14,804 nt of DNA from Halieaceae bacterium. GTDB taxonomy: Bacteria; Pseudomonadota; Gammaproteobacteria; Pseudomonadales; Halieaceae. Location of the stretch: assembly GCA_002683395.1 (NCBI GenBank), contig NYTG01000052.1, forward strand, positions 1 to 14,804, read 5' to 3'. The notes under the pieces were generated by a model that saw only the letters and a program-made list of their open reading frames with translations, was not told where the DNA came from and searched no databases. A program made the position numbers and the translations under genes. Shown one piece after another: positions 14,352-14,804 of this stretch (position 1 is its first letter; the number at the start of each line of letters is the position of its first letter).

Positions 14352-14804
14352 ACTCGTTCGTCCCTTTCAGTGGGCGCTTGCAATAGTACTGATGGGGCTG
14401 GCTCCCTGGTCAGCCGCGCTGGATTCCGATCGGGATCAGCCTATCCAGATTGTCGCTGATATTGCCATTCGCGATGAAATGGCGGGCGAAACACGCTACG
14501 AAGGGAATGTCGTGCTGACTCAGGGGTCTTTGCGGATTACCGCAGACACTCTCTCAATACGCCATAACGCCGATGAGGCCGACATGATCGTGGCGACCGG
14601 CCGGCCAGCCACCCTCGTTCAGCAGCCGACGTCGGATCAGGCGCCGGTTGATGCCTCGGCCTTGCGCATCGAATACACTCGTTCTCAAGATCTCGTTCGT
14701 TTGCTCGAGGAGGCGAGAATCGCTCAGAATGGATCAACTCTATCCGGAACCCAAATTGACTATCTTGTCAGTGAACGCACCGTCAGGGCTGCGGGCGCAC
14801 CCGG
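14344..14804 (+). CDS. lptA: LPS transport periplasmic protein LptA, 3' end cut by window edge
   Basis: Periplasmic bridge protein whose beta-jellyroll units stack head to tail to carry LPS from LptC to LptD. The ATG at 14344 overlaps the lptC stop (ATGAATAG). A Sec signal peptide is visible (hydrophobic about 10-20, cleavage probably after the SAA at 23-25). It is followed by an OstA-type domain whose opening IQIVADIAIRDE and RYEGNVVLTQGSLRITAD stretches (about 31-63) are typical. About 153 codons lie in the window; the C-terminus, and lptB expected after it, are outside. The ribosome binding site is weak, consistent with coupling to lptC. Confidence 0.95.
   Translation, partial: MNRLVRPFQWALAIVLMGLAPWSAALDSDRDQPIQIVADIAIRDEMAGETRYEGNVVLTQGSLRITADTLSIRHNADEADMIVATGRPATLVQQPTSDQAPVDASALRIEYTRSQDLVRLLEEARIAQNGSTLSGTQIDYLVSERTVRAAGAP

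Noticed and set aside
1..14804. Defence system, mobile element, CRISPR array or biosynthetic cluster
   Set aside because: All coding space is filled by recognisable core genes; no transposase, integrase, direct-repeat array or attachment site is seen on either strand.

Overview
The window is an ordinary, densely packed piece of core chromosome from a gammaproteobacterium. Protein sequences and gene order are closest to the Pseudomonas/Cellvibrionales side of the class. A marine OM60/NOR5 (Halieaceae)-like or SAR92-like organism fits best, but that placement is inference without a database search. There are no transposases, phage genes, CRISPR arrays, tRNAs or rRNAs, and no obviously transferred island.

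Layout. (1) Minus strand, 1-1955: petA (Rieske) and petB (cytochrome b, cut by the left edge) of the cytochrome bc1 complex, overlapping by one base, with a candidate promoter and a terminator-like leader hairpin in the 347-base gap upstream. (2) Minus strand, 2257-4328: zapE, then the ribosomal protein operon rplM-rpsI with its own promoter and a strong terminator. (3) Plus strand, 4550-5002: zapG, divergent from zapE. (4) Minus strand, 5008-5763: a Nif3/YbgI-family protein, divergent from (5) plus strand, 5840-6943: a DegS/AlgW periplasmic protease. (6) Minus strand, 6945-11115: a tight operon mlaC-ibaG-murA-hisG-hisD. (7) Plus strand, 11331-14804: the lipopolysaccharide/Kdo operon yrbG-kdsD-kdsC-lptC-lptA, with lptA cut by the right edge.

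How it works together. The window covers respiration (bc1), translation (L13, S9), division and envelope factors (ZapE, ZapG), envelope stress sensing (DegS/AlgW), peptidoglycan precursor synthesis (MurA), outer membrane lipid transport (MlaC), Kdo synthesis (KdsD, KdsC), LPS export (LptC, LptA) and histidine synthesis (HisG, HisD). It joins two loci that are separate in E. coli: rpsI-rplM-zapE/zapG-degS, and murA-ibaG-mla/yrbG-kdsD-kdsC-lptC-lptA.

Points of interest are departures from the usual arrangement. mlaF, mlaE, mlaD and mlaB are absent around an otherwise normal mlaC. The cytochrome b frame continues at least 40 codons past its usual end into a hydrophobic, signal-peptide-like segment. 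The DegS/AlgW protease has GSSGG instead of GNSGG around its serine. Possible regulatory hairpins lie in the petA and rplM leaders. I found no convincing evidence for a wholly new system.
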